Shown: piece after piece, positions 1 through 9,842 of the stretch
How the letters are laid out: the number at the start of each line of letters is the position of its first letter
How positions within the stretch are numbered: position 1 is the first letter of the stretch
The notes under the pieces: model-generated
What the model was told of the DNA's origin: nothing
Seen by the model: the letters and a program-made list of their open reading frames with translations, nothing else
Database searches by the model: none
Program-made: the position numbers and the translations under genes
Source: Alsobacter ponti
GTDB taxonomy: Bacteria > Pseudomonadota > Alphaproteobacteria > Rhizobiales > Beijerinckiaceae
Length of the DNA: 64,000 bases
NCBI RefSeq assembly: GCF_024294805.1
Contig: NZ_JANCLU010000007.1
Location: forward strand, 140,335 to 204,334
Reading direction: 5' to 3'

Positions 1-1
1 G

Positions 2-367
2 CACGGTGTCGCGCCGGGCCGCATCGCCAAGACGCTGTCGCTGCGGGTCGGCTCGCGCGTCGTGCTGCTGGTGACGCGCGGCGACACGCGGCTCGACAAC
101 CGCAAGATCAAGGCGGCGTTCGGCGGCAAGGCCAGCATGCTGGGGGCGGAGGAGGTGGCCGCCGTCACAGGCCATCCGCCGGGCGGCGTCTGCCCGTTCG
201 GCCTGGCGAGCGCGCTCGACATCTATTGCGACGTGTCGCTCAAGGCGTTCGACGAGGTGCTGCCGGCGGCGGGCTCGGTCAACTCGGCGCTGCGCATCGC
301 GCCCGAGCGGATGGCGGCGCTGGTCGGCGCGCAGTGGGTCGACGTCTGCCAGGCGCCGGAAGCCTAG
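2..367 (+). CDS. YbaK/EbsC-type aminoacyl-tRNA deacylase (5' partial)
   Basis: The window opens inside this gene; the frame is open from base 2 and ends at TAG 365-367, so only the last ~121 residues are present. The visible part matches the YbaK / prolyl-tRNA editing fold: a lysine-rich stretch ([12 protein letters not shown]), a conserved glycine loop ([14 protein letters not shown]) and the C-terminal segment ending in a short helix. Family members hydrolyse mischarged tRNAs in trans, typically Cys-tRNA(Pro) or Ala-tRNA(Pro). The stop codon overlaps the stop of the convergent PLP-enzyme gene through the shared tetramer CTAG. Which mischarged species it edits cannot be told without the missing N-terminus. 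Confidence 0.8.
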   Translation, partial: HGVAPGRIAKTLSLRVGSRVVLLVTRGDTRLDNRKIKAAFGGKASMLGAEEVAAVTGHPPGGVCPFGLASALDIYCDVSLKAFDEVLPAAGSVNSALRIAPERMAALVGAQWVDVCQAPEA

Positions 368-1449
368 GCCGGCGGCGCGAACTCGCCGGTCTCGAAAAAG
401 CGCTCCATGGCATCCTCGTGCGCGGTCAGGTCGAGCCCCTGCCGGCGCAGCCAAGCCTCGTCGAGGTGCGTGCTGCGGTAGCGCTCGCCCGAATCGCAAA
501 GCAGGGTGACGACGGAGCCGGTCTCGCCGCGCGCCGCCATGCCGGCCACGATGCGGGCTACCGCCCACATGTTGGTGCCGGTCGAGCCGCCGCAGGAGCG
601 GCCGGTGCGCCGCGACAGGACCCGCGCCGCCGCCAGGCTCGCGGCGTCCGGCACGGCGAAGGCGCGGTCGATCAGCTCGGGCACGAAGGAGGGCTCGCAG
701 CGCGGCCGGCCGATGCCCTCGATGAGCGACGACGGCGCGTCGCTGGCGCGCACGCTTCGGTCGGCGAGGTGGCGGTGGAACACCGAGGCCTCGGGGTCGG
801 CGAGCGCCAGGCGCGTCGGCAGGCGGCGATAGCGCAGGAAGCGGCCGATGGTCGCCGAGGTGCCGCCGGTTCCCGCCCCCACCACGATCCAGGCTGGGAT
901 GGGGTGCGGCTCGGCCGCCATCTGCCCGAAGATCGATTCGGCGATGTTGTTGTTGCCGCGCCAGTCCGTGGCGCGCTCGGCGTAGGTGAACTGGTCCATG
1001 TAGTGGCCGCCCAGCTCCGCCGCGAGGCGGGCGCTGGCCTCGTACATCTCGGTCGCGCTGTCGACGAAGTGGCATTCGCCGCCCTGGAAGGCGATGGCGG
1101 CGACCTTCTCGGCCGAGGTCGAGCGCGGCATCACGGCGATGAAGCGCAGCCCGAGCATCCGCGCGAAATAGGCCTCGGACACGGCGGTCGAGCCGCTCGA
1201 CGCCTCGATAATGGGCGTGTCAGGCCCGATCCAGCCATTGCACAGCCCGTAGAGGAAGAGCGAGCGCGCCAGCCGGTGCTTCAGGCTGCCGGTCGGGTGG
1301 GTCGACTCGTCCTTGAGGTAGAGCGACACGCCGGGCGCGCCCGGCAGGACCACCTTCAGGAGGTGGGTGTCGGAGGAGCGGGTGAAGTCCGCCTCGATGG
1401 CGCGGATCGCGCCGTCCACCCAGTGTCGCGCCACCTCGTCCATCGCCAT
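364..1449 (-). CDS. PLP-dependent cysteine synthase-family protein
   Basis: A 361-residue fold-type II PLP enzyme. The Schiff-base lysine is expected at K57 in PTGSLKHR, the substrate loop SSGST lies at 84-88 and the phosphate-binding glycine loop GAGTGGT at 191-197. The family catalyses beta-replacement or elimination on serine or cysteine derivatives. This branch is longer than CysK (about 310 residues), so the exact reaction (cysteine synthase, cystathionine beta-synthase-like, or desulfhydrase) is open. The start at 1449 is chosen because GGAGGG lies just upstream on the minus strand; the frame stays open further upstream but there it reads as low-complexity shadow of the neighbouring gene. 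It is convergent with the YbaK gene and may follow the membrane sensor gene by about 60 bases. Confidence 0.85.
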   Translation of the reverse strand: MAMDEVARHWVDGAIRAIEADFTRSSDTHLLKVVLPGAPGVSLYLKDESTHPTGSLKHRLARSLFLYGLCNGWIGPDTPIIEASSGSTAVSEAYFARMLGLRFIAVMPRSTSAEKVAAIAFQGGECHFVDSATEMYEASARLAAELGGHYMDQFTYAERATDWRGNNNIAESIFGQMAAEPHPIPAWIVVGAGTGGTSATIGRFLRYRRLPTRLALADPEASVFHRHLADRSVRASDAPSSLIEGIGRPRCEPSFVPELIDRAFAVPDAASLAAARVLSRRTGRSCGGSTGTNMWAVARIVAGMAARGETGSVVTLLCDSGERYRSTHLDEAWLRRQGLDLTAHEDAMERFFETGEFAPPA

Positions 1450-1511
1450 GCGTCCCTCCTCCGGCCCCGGTCTCCGGGTCCTTATAGACAGGGGCGGCGC
1501 GAAGCGCGACC

Positions 1512-2543
1512 TCAGGCGTCGTCCGACAGGCGGCGCAGGCCCAGCAGGCAGACGACGAGCGGGGCGATGAGGAAGGCGAGGCGGGCGAGCACCCATCCGC
1601 GCTCGGTGCTCCAGCCGGGGACGTCCTCGATGCCGACGGCGACGTTGCGCGTCCAGCCCGTGACGGCGGAGCGATGCGCCGCCACCACCACTTCGCGCCC
1701 GTCGAGCGTGGAGGCGCGGAACACGCCGGCGGAGCGGTCGCCGAGCCGGTCGAGATAGCTGCTGGTGGGGCGGCGGCCGATCCAGCGCAGCGGGTCGGGG
1801 ATGCGGGCCAGCACCACGCCGGAGTCGCTCACCACGGATTCGATGGCGTCGGTGACGGGCGTGCCCTGGCTCGCGAGCTGCTCCTGCACGCGGGTGAACG
1901 GCACCACGGCGGACACGAGCGTCGGCGCGGCGGCGTCGGCCGCGACCGCCACGGTGAGCACGATGGCGACGTCCCACGGCGCGGCTTCCGAGCCGGGCGG
2001 GGTGCAGACCACGACGTCGCCGCGCAGCGCGCGCGCCAGCTCGTCCGGGCAGGGGGAGCGGCGTGGGCCGGCGGTCGGCACCGGCGCGGCCTCGGCGAGG
2101 ATGCGGCCGTTCGCGTCGAGGATGGACACGCTGTCCCAGGCCCGCGTCGCGCCGAGCGCCGCCGCGGCGGCGCGGCGCAGCGCCACGGGGTTGTCGGCCT
2201 GTCCCAGCGTCGCCGTTCCCAGCACCTGCAGGAGCTGCAACTGCGCGCGGACCCAGTCGTCGAAATTGCGCGAGGCGTAGGCGGCGCGGTCGGCGATGAG
2301 CCGCTCCATCTCGGCGCGGCGGTGCGCGGCGCGGACAAAGGCGGTGGCCACCACGGTAACGATGGCGAGCACCAGCAGCACCGCGATCGTCTTCAGGACC
2401 GTTCGGACGGGCGTCGCGCGCGCGGCCCGGGCGGTCGGGGGAGAAAAGGCGATCGCGCTCACGTCCGGCCTCGGGGGAATGGGCGTTGCGAATCGCCCTG
2501 GCTCAGGTTCGTCGCGAACGCTTCTAGCACCCGCGACGCCCAA
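1512..2543 (-). CDS. Membrane-anchored periplasmic sensor-like protein without an output domain
   Basis: A 343-residue protein with a proline-rich cytoplasmic start, a transmembrane helix at about residues 50-70, a periplasmic domain of about 240 residues and a second transmembrane helix at about 318-336, followed by only seven residues. The central domain looks like a Cache/PDC-type sensor: a membrane-proximal helix, then a segment resembling the sensor half of histidine kinases ([19 protein letters not shown]). No kinase, GGDEF, HAMP or methyl-accepting domain follows. It could pass a signal to a partner through the membrane, or be a remnant of a larger receptor. The start is uncertain; internal starts nearer the first helix are possible. 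Confidence 0.6.
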   Translation of the reverse strand: MGVAGARSVRDEPEPGRFATPIPPRPDVSAIAFSPPTARAARATPVRTVLKTIAVLLVLAIVTVVATAFVRAAHRRAEMERLIADRAAYASRNFDDWVRAQLQLLQVLGTATLGQADNPVALRRAAAAALGATRAWDSVSILDANGRILAEAAPVPTAGPRRSPCPDELARALRGDVVVCTPPGSEAAPWDVAIVLTVAVAADAAAPTLVSAVVPFTRVQEQLASQGTPVTDAIESVVSDSGVVLARIPDPLRWIGRRPTSSYLDRLGDRSAGVFRASTLDGREVVVAAHRSAVTGWTRNVAVGIEDVPGWSTERGWVLARLAFLIAPLVVCLLGLRRLSDDA

Positions 2544-2583
2544 GGTATCGCTCGTTCGAATACGAATGCAGCGGCGGCGCGGG

Positions 2584-3123
2584 TCAGTTGGCGGCCGGAG
2601 AGACCTTGCGGACGTCGATGTCGCCGGGGTGCGGCCCGGTCCGGCGCACCTCGATGCGGTCGCCCTCGCGGATCTCGCCCAGCCTGATCTCGCGGTCCGG
2701 CAGGATCACCGTCGCCGACTTGTTCAGGAACACGATCACGTGGCGCTGCTCGTTGAGCGCGGCGATGGCCCAGCGCCGGATCTGCGCGAGATAAGGCTGC
2801 GCCTTCCAGGCGGCCGGGTGGCCGGGGTCGAGCTGGATCAGCAGGTTGCGGCTCGCGGGGTCGACGCTCATCACGAACTTGCAGCGCTCGGGCTTCCACT
2901 CGGGGCCGAGGAAGCTCTCCGTCATCCACAGGCAGTGGAAGGAGCGGCAGTGCTGCGGACGCGTGGCGTGGATGCCGCAGCCCCGGCCGGGCTGGCAATG
3001 GCCGCACCACACGCCCGCCGGCTTCTCCAGCGAGGGCACGTCGTAGACCTTGCAGCACAGCGTGCAGGTTCCGCAGTCGCGCCCGGGCGCGGGCTGCGAG
3101 ACGAACTGGGCGGGGTCGAGCAT
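2584..3123 (-). CDS. YkgJ-family cysteine-cluster protein
   Basis: A 179-residue protein with the CxxCxxCC signature near its N-terminus (C17, C20, C23, C24) and a second cysteine group further on (CGHC, GCGIH, HCRSFHC). This is the pattern of the YkgJ family, thought to bind zinc or an iron-sulfur cluster. The function is not established; members sit in many unrelated contexts. The C-terminal third is a small beta-rich domain. The start at 3123 (MLDPAQF) is chosen because the cysteine motif follows at the usual distance; the frame is open for 40 more codons upstream, but that part is not family-like. It lies downstream of acs on the same strand, beyond a strong palindrome. Confidence 0.75.
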   Translation of the reverse strand: MLDPAQFVSQPAPGRDCGTCTLCCKVYDVPSLEKPAGVWCGHCQPGRGCGIHATRPQHCRSFHCLWMTESFLGPEWKPERCKFVMSVDPASRNLLIQLDPGHPAAWKAQPYLAQIRRWAIAALNEQRHVIVFLNKSATVILPDREIRLGEIREGDRIEVRRTGPHPGDIDVRKVSPAAN

Positions 3124-3190
3124 GGCGGCACTCGCTGGAGTTGAAGGCGGCGCACAGAATACCAGCTTGGCCGCAGCGTCAAATGGGCGG

Positions 3191-3229
3191 CCCGAAAACG
3201 CGAACAGGGAAGCGCCTGGCGCTTCCCTG
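3191..3229 (-). terminator. Likely intrinsic terminator of acs
   Basis: Positions 3205-3229 form a perfect 25-base palindrome with 12-base arms (CAGGGAAGCGCC and its complement around a single T). Read on the minus strand it lies 48 bases past the acs stop and is followed by TTCGCGTTTT, a modest T-rich tail. That is the arrangement of a Rho-independent terminator, although the T tract is interrupted. The ideal 1-base loop would open to at least 3 bases in RNA. Confidence 0.6.
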
Positions 3230-3276
3230 CCGCGGGTCCTCATTCCGCCGCGCCGGCCCGGCGGGCGGGCGCGGGC

Positions 3277-5220
3277 TCAGGCGCGCTTGTTCTGGCGGTG
3301 GTCGATCAGGTCGTTGACGACGCCCGGATCGGCGAGGGTCGACGTGTCGCCGAGATTGCCGAACTCGTCCTCGGCGATCTTGCGCAGGATGCGGCGCATG
3401 ATCTTGCCGGAGCGCGTCTTCGGCAGGCCGGGCGCGAACTGGATGAGGTCGGGCGAGGCGATCGGGCCGATCTCCTTGCGCACCCACGTCACCAGCTCCT
3501 TGCGCAGCTCCTCGCTGGGCTCGATGCCGGTCATCAGCGTCACGTAGGCGTAGATGCCCTGGCCCTTGATGTCGTGCGGGTAGCCGACCACCGCCGCCTC
3601 GGACACCTTGGGGTGGGCCACCAGCGCGCTCTCGACCTCGGCCGTGCCCATGCGGTGGCCGGACACGTTGATGACGTCGTCGACGCGCCCGGTGATCCAG
3701 TAGAACCCGTCCGCGTCGCGGCGGCAGCCGTCGCCGGTGAAGTACTTGTTCGGGTAGGTGGAGAAATAGGTCTCCATGAAGCGCTGGTGGTCGCCGTACA
3801 CGGTGCGCATCTGGCCGGGCCACGAATCGGCGATGACGAGATTGCCCTCGCAGGCGCCTTCCAGGACCTTGCCGTCGGCGTCGACCACCTCGGGGCGGAT
3901 GCCGAAGAAGGGCCGCGTCGCCGAGCCGGGCTTCAGCGCCGTCGCGCCGGGAAGCGGCGTGATCAGGATGCCGCCGGTCTCGGTCTGCCACCACGTGTCG
4001 ACGATGGGGCAGCGATTGTCGCCGACGACGCGGTAGTACCACTCCCACGCCTCGGGGTTGATCGGCTCGCCGACCGAGCCCAGCAGGCGCAGGGAGGCGC
4101 GCGAGGTCTTCTTCACCGGGTCCTCGCCGGCGCCCATCAGCGAGCGGATCGCCGTCGGGGCGGTGTAGAAGATGTTGACCTTGTGCTTGTCCACGACGTC
4201 CCAGAAGCGGGAGATCGACGGATAGGTCGGGATGCCCTCGAACATCAGCGTGGTCGCGCCGTTGGCGAGCGGGCCGTAGACGATGTAGCTGTGGCCCGTC
4301 ACCCAGCCCACGTCGGCGGTGCACCAGTAGATGTCACCGTCGTGGTAGTCGAAGACGTACTGATGGGTCATCGCGGCGTAGACGAGATAGCCGCCGGTGG
4401 TGTGGACCACGCCCTTCGGCTTGCCGGTGGAGCCGGAGGTGTAGAGCAGGAACAGCGGGTCTTCCGCGTTCATCGGCTCAACCGGGCAGTCCGCGGGCAC
4501 GGACTTCACCGCCTCGTCGTAGTAGACGTCGCGGCCGGCCTGCATGGTCACGGCGCCGCCGGTGCGGCGGACCACGATGACGGTCTTGAGGCAATCCACC
4601 TTGTCGGCGGCGGCGTCGACATTCGCCTTGAGCGGAACCTTGCGGCCGCCGCGCAGGCCCTCATCGGCGGTGATCACCACGGCCGAGGACGCGTCCTCGA
4701 TGCGGCTCGCCAGCGAGTCGGGCGAGAAGCCGCCGAACACGATGGAGTGGATGGCGCCGATGCGGGCGCAGGCCAGCATGGCGTAGGCCGCCTCCAGGAT
4801 CATCGGCAGGTAGATGGTGACGCGGTCGCCCTTCTTGACGCCGTGCGCCTTGAGGACGTTGGCGAAGCGGCAGACCTCGGCGTGCAACTCACGGTAGGTG
4901 ACGCTCTTGGATTCGTTCGGGTCGTCGCCTTCCCAGATGATCGCCACCTGGTCGGCGCGGCGGGCGAGATGGCGGTCGACGCAGTTCAGCGCCACGTTGG
5001 TGACGCCGTCCTCGAACCACTTGATCGACACCGCGCCGGGCGCGTAGCTGACGTCCTTGACCTTGGTGAAGGGCTTGATCCAGTCGATCCGCTTGCCGTG
5101 TTCGGCCCAGAAGCCAGCCGGATCCGCCACCGAGGCCGCGTACATGGACTTGTACTTGGCGTCGTCCACCCAGGCGCGCTTCGCCCACTCGGCGGGGACA
5201 GGATAGATCTTTTCGGACAT
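3277..5220 (-). CDS. acs: Acetate-CoA ligase (acetyl-CoA synthetase)
   Basis: A full-length 647-residue AMP-forming acetyl-CoA synthetase, the usual size. It converts acetate, ATP and CoA to acetyl-CoA in two steps through acetyl-AMP, in the cytoplasm. Visible motifs are the phosphate-binding loop [11 protein letters not shown] (260-270), WWQTETGG, the hinge region around [16 protein letters not shown], and the C-terminal [10 protein letters not shown] in which K606 is the catalytic lysine normally controlled by acetylation. The start ATG follows a purine-rich stretch. The gene has its own 160-base upstream gap and a terminator-like palindrome downstream, so it is probably transcribed alone. 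Confidence 0.97.
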   Translation of the reverse strand: MSEKIYPVPAEWAKRAWVDDAKYKSMYAASVADPAGFWAEHGKRIDWIKPFTKVKDVSYAPGAVSIKWFEDGVTNVALNCVDRHLARRADQVAIIWEGDDPNESKSVTYRELHAEVCRFANVLKAHGVKKGDRVTIYLPMILEAAYAMLACARIGAIHSIVFGGFSPDSLASRIEDASSAVVITADEGLRGGRKVPLKANVDAAADKVDCLKTVIVVRRTGGAVTMQAGRDVYYDEAVKSVPADCPVEPMNAEDPLFLLYTSGSTGKPKGVVHTTGGYLVYAAMTHQYVFDYHDGDIYWCTADVGWVTGHSYIVYGPLANGATTLMFEGIPTYPSISRFWDVVDKHKVNIFYTAPTAIRSLMGAGEDPVKKTSRASLRLLGSVGEPINPEAWEWYYRVVGDNRCPIVDTWWQTETGGILITPLPGATALKPGSATRPFFGIRPEVVDADGKVLEGACEGNLVIADSWPGQMRTVYGDHQRFMETYFSTYPNKYFTGDGCRRDADGFYWITGRVDDVINVSGHRMGTAEVESALVAHPKVSEAAVVGYPHDIKGQGIYAYVTLMTGIEPSEELRKELVTWVRKEIGPIASPDLIQFAPGLPKTRSGKIMRRILRKIAEDEFGNLGDTSTLADPGVVNDLIDHRQNKRA

Positions 5221-5381
5221 GGCGTTTTCTCCCCTGGGCGAAGCCGCCCTTGCCGGGCCTCCGCGGACAACACCGGGTCGGCCCGCGCACGCATGACGCG
5301 TGGCGACGGTCCGACCCTTCGGGGCGCATTATGCGAACCGGCCCCCTCCGCTTCAAGCGCGGGCCGCTCGTGCTTTCGTCG

Positions 5382-5846
5382 CTAACCTTTCGGCGAAGCG
5401 CGTTTCGAGGGTTTCGCGGAGGCGGCCTGGCCTTCGCCGGCGAGCTCCATGACGACGCTCCACTCCTCATCCGTGACCGGCTGGACCGACAGCCGCATGC
5501 AGGTGACGAGCGACATCTTGGCGAGCCGCGGCTCGGCCTTCACCTGCGCCAGCGTCACCGGCCGCTCGAGCTTTTTCACGGCCTTCAGGTCCACCGCCAC
5601 CCAGGGCGCGCCGGGATCGGCCGTCGGGTCCGGATAGGCTTCGCGGATCACCTCGACGATGCCGACGATCTCCTTGCCCTCGTTGGAATGGTAGAACAGG
5701 CCGCGGTCGCCCTTTTTCATGGCGATCATGTTGAGCTTGGCGAGATGGTTGCGCACGCCGTTCCAGAACGTGCCCTTGGCGCCCTCGGCAACCTGCTGGT
5801 CCCACGACCAGACGGACGGTTCGGACTTGTAGAGCCAGTGCGCCAT
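5382..5846 (-). CDS. EVE domain-containing protein
   Basis: A 154-residue protein that is almost entirely one EVE domain, a PUA-like fold. The start MAHWLYKSEPSVWSWDQ, the motif GVRNHLAKLNM, the strand GLFYHSNEGKEIVGIVEV and the acidic end of the domain are all present. EVE proteins bind modified bases in RNA or DNA; the bacterial housekeeping members are of unknown role. The last ~20 residues are a basic tail. It lies just after gpsA (32 bases apart, same strand) and is probably co-transcribed with tsaD and gpsA. Confidence 0.88.
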   Translation of the reverse strand: MAHWLYKSEPSVWSWDQQVAEGAKGTFWNGVRNHLAKLNMIAMKKGDRGLFYHSNEGKEIVGIVEVIREAYPDPTADPGAPWVAVDLKAVKKLERPVTLAQVKAEPRLAKMSLVTCMRLSVQPVTDEEWSVVMELAGEGQAASAKPSKRASPKG

Positions 5847-5878
5847 GTGTCGATGTCCCCCGCGAATCCCGCCGCAGC

Positions 5879-6907
5879 TTAGTCGAGGCCGGCCGAAAAG
5901 GGAGCGTCCCCGTGCTCGGCGCGCAGCGGCCGCGTCATCAGCGCGTCCATCGCGGCGCGAATGGAGAGCCGCCCCTCCAGCACCGCGTCGACGGCCTGGG
6001 CGATCGGCATGTCGACGCTCCGCTCCGCCGCCATGCCGGCGAGCACGCGGGCGGTGAACGCGCCCTCGGCCAGCTTGCCGCCGCCGGCCGCCGCGACCGG
6101 CGCGCCGCGCCCGAGGTCGTGCCCGAAGGCGAAGTTCCGCGATTGCAGCGAGCCGCAGGTGAGGATGAGGTCGCCCAGCCCGGACAGGCCCATCAGCGTC
6201 TCCGGCCTTGCACCGTGGACGCGGGCGAAGCGCGACAATTCCGCGAAGCCGCGCGTCGTCAGCGCCGCCTTGGCGCTCTCGCCCAGCCCCATGCCGGCGG
6301 CGATGCCCGCGGCGATGGCGAGCACGTTCTTGGCCGCGCCGCCGATCTCGACGCCGCGCACGTCGTCGCCATGGTAGACGCGGAAGCTCGGCGAGCTGAG
6401 CGCGGCGGCGAGGCCCTGCGCGAGCGCGGCGTCGGCGCAGGCGAGGACGACGGCGGTGGGCAGGCCGCGCGCCACGTCGGCCGCGAAGCTCGGCCCCGAC
6501 AGCACCGCAGGCACGGCGTGGGGCAGCGTCTCGGCCACGATCTCGCTCATGAAGCGGCCGGTGTCGCGCTCGATTCCCTTGGCGCAGATCACGGCCGCCG
6601 CGCCCTGGCGCATGTGTGCAGCGGCGAGCGAGGCGACCGCCCGCAGCGACTGCGCGGGCACGGCCAGCAACACGGCGCGGGCCTCGGCGATGGCGGCGAT
6701 GTCGGCGGTCGGCGCGACCGAATCGGCGAGACGCACGCCCGGCAGGCGGGTGGCGTTCTCGCGCGTCGCCGCCATCTCCTGCGCCTGGCCGGCGTCGCGC
6801 GCCCACAGGGTCACGCGCCGTCCGCCGCGCGCCGCCGCGTTGGCGAGCGCGGTGCCCCACGCGCCGCCGCCCAGCACGGCGATGGACCCGAAGCGCTCGC
6901 GGGGCAT
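5879..6907 (-). CDS. gpsA: NAD(P)-dependent glycerol-3-phosphate dehydrogenase
   Basis: A 342-residue enzyme that reduces dihydroxyacetone phosphate to sn-glycerol 3-phosphate for phospholipid synthesis. The Rossmann motif [10 protein letters not shown] is at the N-terminus, the conserved LSGPSFA segment in the middle, and the catalytic lysine lies in [13 protein letters not shown]. The substrate-binding segment [12 protein letters not shown] and SRNFAFG follow. Length and motif order are those of the normal enzyme. It follows tsaD by 17 bases on the same strand, a pairing common in Hyphomicrobiales. Confidence 0.96.
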   Translation of the reverse strand: MPRERFGSIAVLGGGAWGTALANAAARGGRRVTLWARDAGQAQEMAATRENATRLPGVRLADSVAPTADIAAIAEARAVLLAVPAQSLRAVASLAAAHMRQGAAAVICAKGIERDTGRFMSEIVAETLPHAVPAVLSGPSFAADVARGLPTAVVLACADAALAQGLAAALSSPSFRVYHGDDVRGVEIGGAAKNVLAIAAGIAAGMGLGESAKAALTTRGFAELSRFARVHGARPETLMGLSGLGDLILTCGSLQSRNFAFGHDLGRGAPVAAAGGGKLAEGAFTARVLAGMAAERSVDMPIAQAVDAVLEGRLSIRAAMDALMTRPLRAEHGDAPFSAGLD

Positions 6908-6924
6908 GGCGCGGTCCTCCCCGG

Positions 6925-7968
6925 TCAGGCCCGCGCGGGGGCTGGCGCGAGCGGCCAGCGCGCCCGGGGCGCGACGGAGAGGTCGTCGACGAGGCCGCGC
7001 CGCAGCCGCTCGATACCGGCCCAGGCGATCATCGCGCCGTTATCGGTGCACAGGGCGGGCGGAGGCACGGCCAGCCGCAGCCCCGTCTCGCCGGCGAGGC
7101 GCTGCAGGGCGCGCCGCACCGTGGCGTTGGCGGCGACGCCGCCGGCCACCACCAGCGCGCTCGGATGTCCCGCCGTCTCGCGGAACAGCTTCAGCGCCAC
7201 GCGGGTGCGGTCCACCACGACATCGACGACGGCAGCCTGGAACGACGCGCAGAGATCGGCGACGTCCTTGCCCGTCAGCGGCGCGATGCGCTCGGCCTCC
7301 ACCCGCACGGCGGTCTTCAGCCCCGACAGGGAGAAATCGGGCGCGGCGCGGCCGAGCATCGGGCGCGGCAGGGCGAAGCGCTCCGGGTCGCCGCGCTCGG
7401 CCTCGCGCTCCACCTGCGGCCCGCCCGGATAGGGCAGGCCGAGCATCTTGGCGGTCTTGTCGAACGCCTCGCCGATGGCGTCGTCCACCGTGCCGCCGAG
7501 GCGCACATAGTCGCCGACGCCCTTCACCGCGACGAGCTGGGTGTGCCCGCCCGACACGAGCAGCAGCAGATAGGGGAAGGCGACGCCGTCCGTGAGGCGC
7601 GGCGACAAGGCGTGCCCTTCGAGATGGTTCACCGCAACGAGCGGCTTGTTGGCCACCAGCGCCAGCGTCTTGGCGGTGGTGAGGCCGACGATGACGCCGC
7701 CGATGAGGCCCGGCCCCGCTGCCGCCGCCACGCCGTCGAGGTCGCTCAGCCGCACTCCGGCCTTGGCCAACGCGCGCTCCACCAGATGGTCGACCACCTC
7801 GACATGGGCGCGCGCCGCGATCTCGGGGACCACGCCGCCATAGGCCGCGTGGTCGGCGATCTGGCTGAGGATCTCGTTGGAGAGGATTTCGCCGTGCCCG
7901 TCGCGCTCGGACGACACCACCGAAGCCGCGGTCTCGTCGCAGGTCGTCTCGATGCCAAGCACCAGCAT
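6925..7968 (-). CDS. tsaD: tRNA N6-threonylcarbamoyladenosine transferase subunit
   Basis: A 347-residue member of the Kae1/TsaD family that transfers the threonylcarbamoyl group to A37 of ANN-decoding tRNAs, with TsaB and TsaE. The N-terminus [18 protein letters not shown] is canonical and the metal-binding HLEGH lies at 115-119. The second half has the ASKHA glycine loops ([16 protein letters not shown]) and a closing [10 protein letters not shown] segment. It heads the tsaD-gpsA-EVE unit and is divergent from hemC, with about 157 bases between them that should hold both promoters. A tRNA-Thr gene for an ANN codon lies 5 kb away, but that is probably coincidence. Confidence 0.97.
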   Translation of the reverse strand: MLVLGIETTCDETAASVVSSERDGHGEILSNEILSQIADHAAYGGVVPEIAARAHVEVVDHLVERALAKAGVRLSDLDGVAAAAGPGLIGGVIVGLTTAKTLALVANKPLVAVNHLEGHALSPRLTDGVAFPYLLLLVSGGHTQLVAVKGVGDYVRLGGTVDDAIGEAFDKTAKMLGLPYPGGPQVEREAERGDPERFALPRPMLGRAAPDFSLSGLKTAVRVEAERIAPLTGKDVADLCASFQAAVVDVVVDRTRVALKLFRETAGHPSALVVAGGVAANATVRRALQRLAGETGLRLAVPPPALCTDNGAMIAWAGIERLRRGLVDDLSVAPRARWPLAPAPARA

Positions 7969-8125
7969 TCGCGTAGTCGCCTCCGGTCGGTGGGGCCTGC
8001 GAAGGGCGCGGTCGACGCGCCTTTCGCCGGCGGGATCGACACCCTATAGTCCGCGCCGCGAGCGAAGGAAACGGTCGCGCGGGCGCAGGGCCCGCACGGG
8101 CTTGGACGGACTGGGGACGAGGGTG

Positions 8126-9052
8126 ATGGCGGGCGACGGGGTTTTCAGGATCGGCACGCGCGGCAGCCCGCTGGCGCTCTGGCAGGCGCGCACCGTGCGC
8201 GCCGCGCTGATCGCGGCGCACGGCCTGCCCGAGGAGGCGGTCGAGATCGTCGTCATCAAGACCTCGGGCGACATGATCCAGGACCGCGCGCTGTCGCAGG
8301 CCGGCGGCAAGGGGCTGTTCACGAAGGAGATCGACGCGGCGCTGCTGGACGGCGGCGTCGACCTCGCCGTCCACTCGGCCAAGGACATGCCGACGCTGTT
8401 TCCCGACGGCATCGTCATCGCCGGCTACCTGCCGCGCGAGGACGTGCGCGACGCCTTCATCTCGACGCGCGCGCGCACGCTGATGGAGCTGCCGCAAGGC
8501 GCCGTGGTCGGCAGCGCCAGCCTGCGGCGGCAGGCGCTGATTCGCCGCCTGCGGCCGGACATCCGCACGACGCTGCTGCGCGGCAATGTCGAAACGCGGC
8601 TGCGCAAGATCGCCGAGGGCGAGTTCGACGCGACGCTGCTGGCGCTCGCAGGCCTCAAGCGGCTCGGCATGGCGGACCGGGTCGCCTCCGTGCTCGACCT
8701 CGACGCGTTCCCGCCCGCCGTCGGGCAGGGCGCCATCGCCGTCACGGCGCGCGACGGGGACGCGCGCACGCGCGCGGCGCTCCAGGCCATCGCCCACGCG
8801 GAGACCGGAATCGCCTTGGCCGCCGAGCGCGCCTTCCTCACCGTGCTCGACGGCTCGTGCCGCACGCCGATCGCCGGCCACGCGGTCGTCGAGGGCGGCG
8901 TGGTGCGGTTTCGCGGCCTCGTGCTGCGCGCCGACGGCAGCGAGAGCTTCGAGGCCGCGCGCGAAGGCGCGCCGGAGGACGCCGCGCGCCTCGGCGGGGA
9001 GGCCGGCCGCGACATCCTGGCCCGCGCGCCGTCCGACATCCTCGCCCACTGA
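8126..9052 (+). CDS. hemC: Porphobilinogen deaminase (hydroxymethylbilane synthase)
   Basis: A 308-residue enzyme that joins four porphobilinogens into hydroxymethylbilane, step three of tetrapyrrole synthesis. Visible motifs are the N-terminal FRIGTRGSPLALWQ, the conserved KDMPT loop, the arginine-rich GSASLRRQA and RGNVETRLRK segments, and C245 in LDGSCRTP, the cysteine that carries the dipyrromethane cofactor. The start is ATG at 8126; a GTG directly before it is an equal alternative that would add one residue. It is the first gene of a four-gene plus-strand unit (hemC, hemD, mitofilin-like, hemY-like). Confidence 0.97.
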   Translation: MAGDGVFRIGTRGSPLALWQARTVRAALIAAHGLPEEAVEIVVIKTSGDMIQDRALSQAGGKGLFTKEIDAALLDGGVDLAVHSAKDMPTLFPDGIVIAGYLPREDVRDAFISTRARTLMELPQGAVVGSASLRRQALIRRLRPDIRTTLLRGNVETRLRKIAEGEFDATLLALAGLKRLGMADRVASVLDLDAFPPAVGQGAIAVTARDGDARTRAALQAIAHAETGIALAAERAFLTVLDGSCRTPIAGHAVVEGGVVRFRGLVLRADGSESFEAAREGAPEDAARLGGEAGRDILARAPSDILAH

Positions 9053-9057
9053 CATCG

Positions 9058-9762
9058 ATGCGGGTCGTCGTCACCCGGCCCGAGCCCGACGCCGCCCGCA
9101 CGGCGCGCCGGCTCGCGGCGCTCGGCTACACCCCCGTCGTCGCGCCGCTGTTCGAGGCCGTCGCGACGTCCTCCGCTCCCGCGGGGGACGGCTGGGCGGC
9201 CGTGGTGGCGACGAGCGCGCGGGCGTTCCTGGCCGGCGCGGCGGACCCGGCGGCGCTCTCCTCGCCGCTGTTCGCGGTGGGCGAGCGCACCGCGTCCGCC
9301 GCCCGCGCGGCGGGCTTCCGCGACGTGCGCGCGGCGGGGGGAACGGCGCTGGCGCTCTCGCAACTTCTGGCGCGCGAGCTGCCGGCGGGCGCGCGCGTGC
9401 TGTATCTCGCCGGGACGGTGCGCAAGCCGGAGCTCGAGGCGCGGCTGGCAGCGGCCGGGCTGCGGGTGACGGTGCGCGAGACCTACGCCATGCGCCGGGT
9501 CTCGGCGCTGCCGGCGGCCTTCGCCGAACTGCTGCGTTCCGGCGCGCCGGCCCTCGTGCTTCACTACTCGCGCCGGGGGGCTGAGACGGCGCTCGACCTG
9601 GCGGCGCGGGCGGGGCTTCAGGACGCGCTGGCGGCGCTCGCTCACCGCGCGCTGTCGGCCGATGTGGCTGAGCCGCTGCAACGCGCCGGCGCGTCGGATG
9701 TTGTCGTTGCGGTCGCGCCGGACGAGGACTCGCTATTCGCCACGCTTCCGCCTTGCGGATGA
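9058..9762 (+). CDS. hemD: Uroporphyrinogen-III synthase
   Basis: A 234-residue two-lobed HemD, five bases after hemC. It closes and inverts ring D of hydroxymethylbilane to give uroporphyrinogen III. Sequence conservation in this family is weak; support comes from position after hemC, length, the N-terminal VVVTRPEPDAARTARRL, the linker region VVATSARAF, and the late LVLHYSRRGAETALDL and HRALSADVAEPL segments. The start ATG at 9058 is the only sensible one given the close spacing to hemC. Confidence 0.92.
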   Translation: MRVVVTRPEPDAARTARRLAALGYTPVVAPLFEAVATSSAPAGDGWAAVVATSARAFLAGAADPAALSSPLFAVGERTASAARAAGFRDVRAAGGTALALSQLLARELPAGARVLYLAGTVRKPELEARLAAAGLRVTVRETYAMRRVSALPAAFAELLRSGAPALVLHYSRRGAETALDLAARAGLQDALAALAHRALSADVAEPLQRAGASDVVVAVAPDEDSLFATLPPCG

Positions 9763-9842
9763 GGCCGAATGCGGGTTCGCCCCGTCGCGGGGCGGTGCTA
9801 AGGACGAAACGCGCCCCTCTCCGGGGCCATCGGGCGGGATAC

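Noticed and set aside
3298-5385. A 695-codon plus-strand frame opposite acs
   Set aside because: The opposite strand encodes a fully recognisable acetyl-CoA synthetase; the antisense product has no motifs.
7040-9055. A 671-codon minus-strand frame across hemC and part of tsaD
   Set aside because: It runs antisense to hemC and out of frame with tsaD, both of which are unmistakable.
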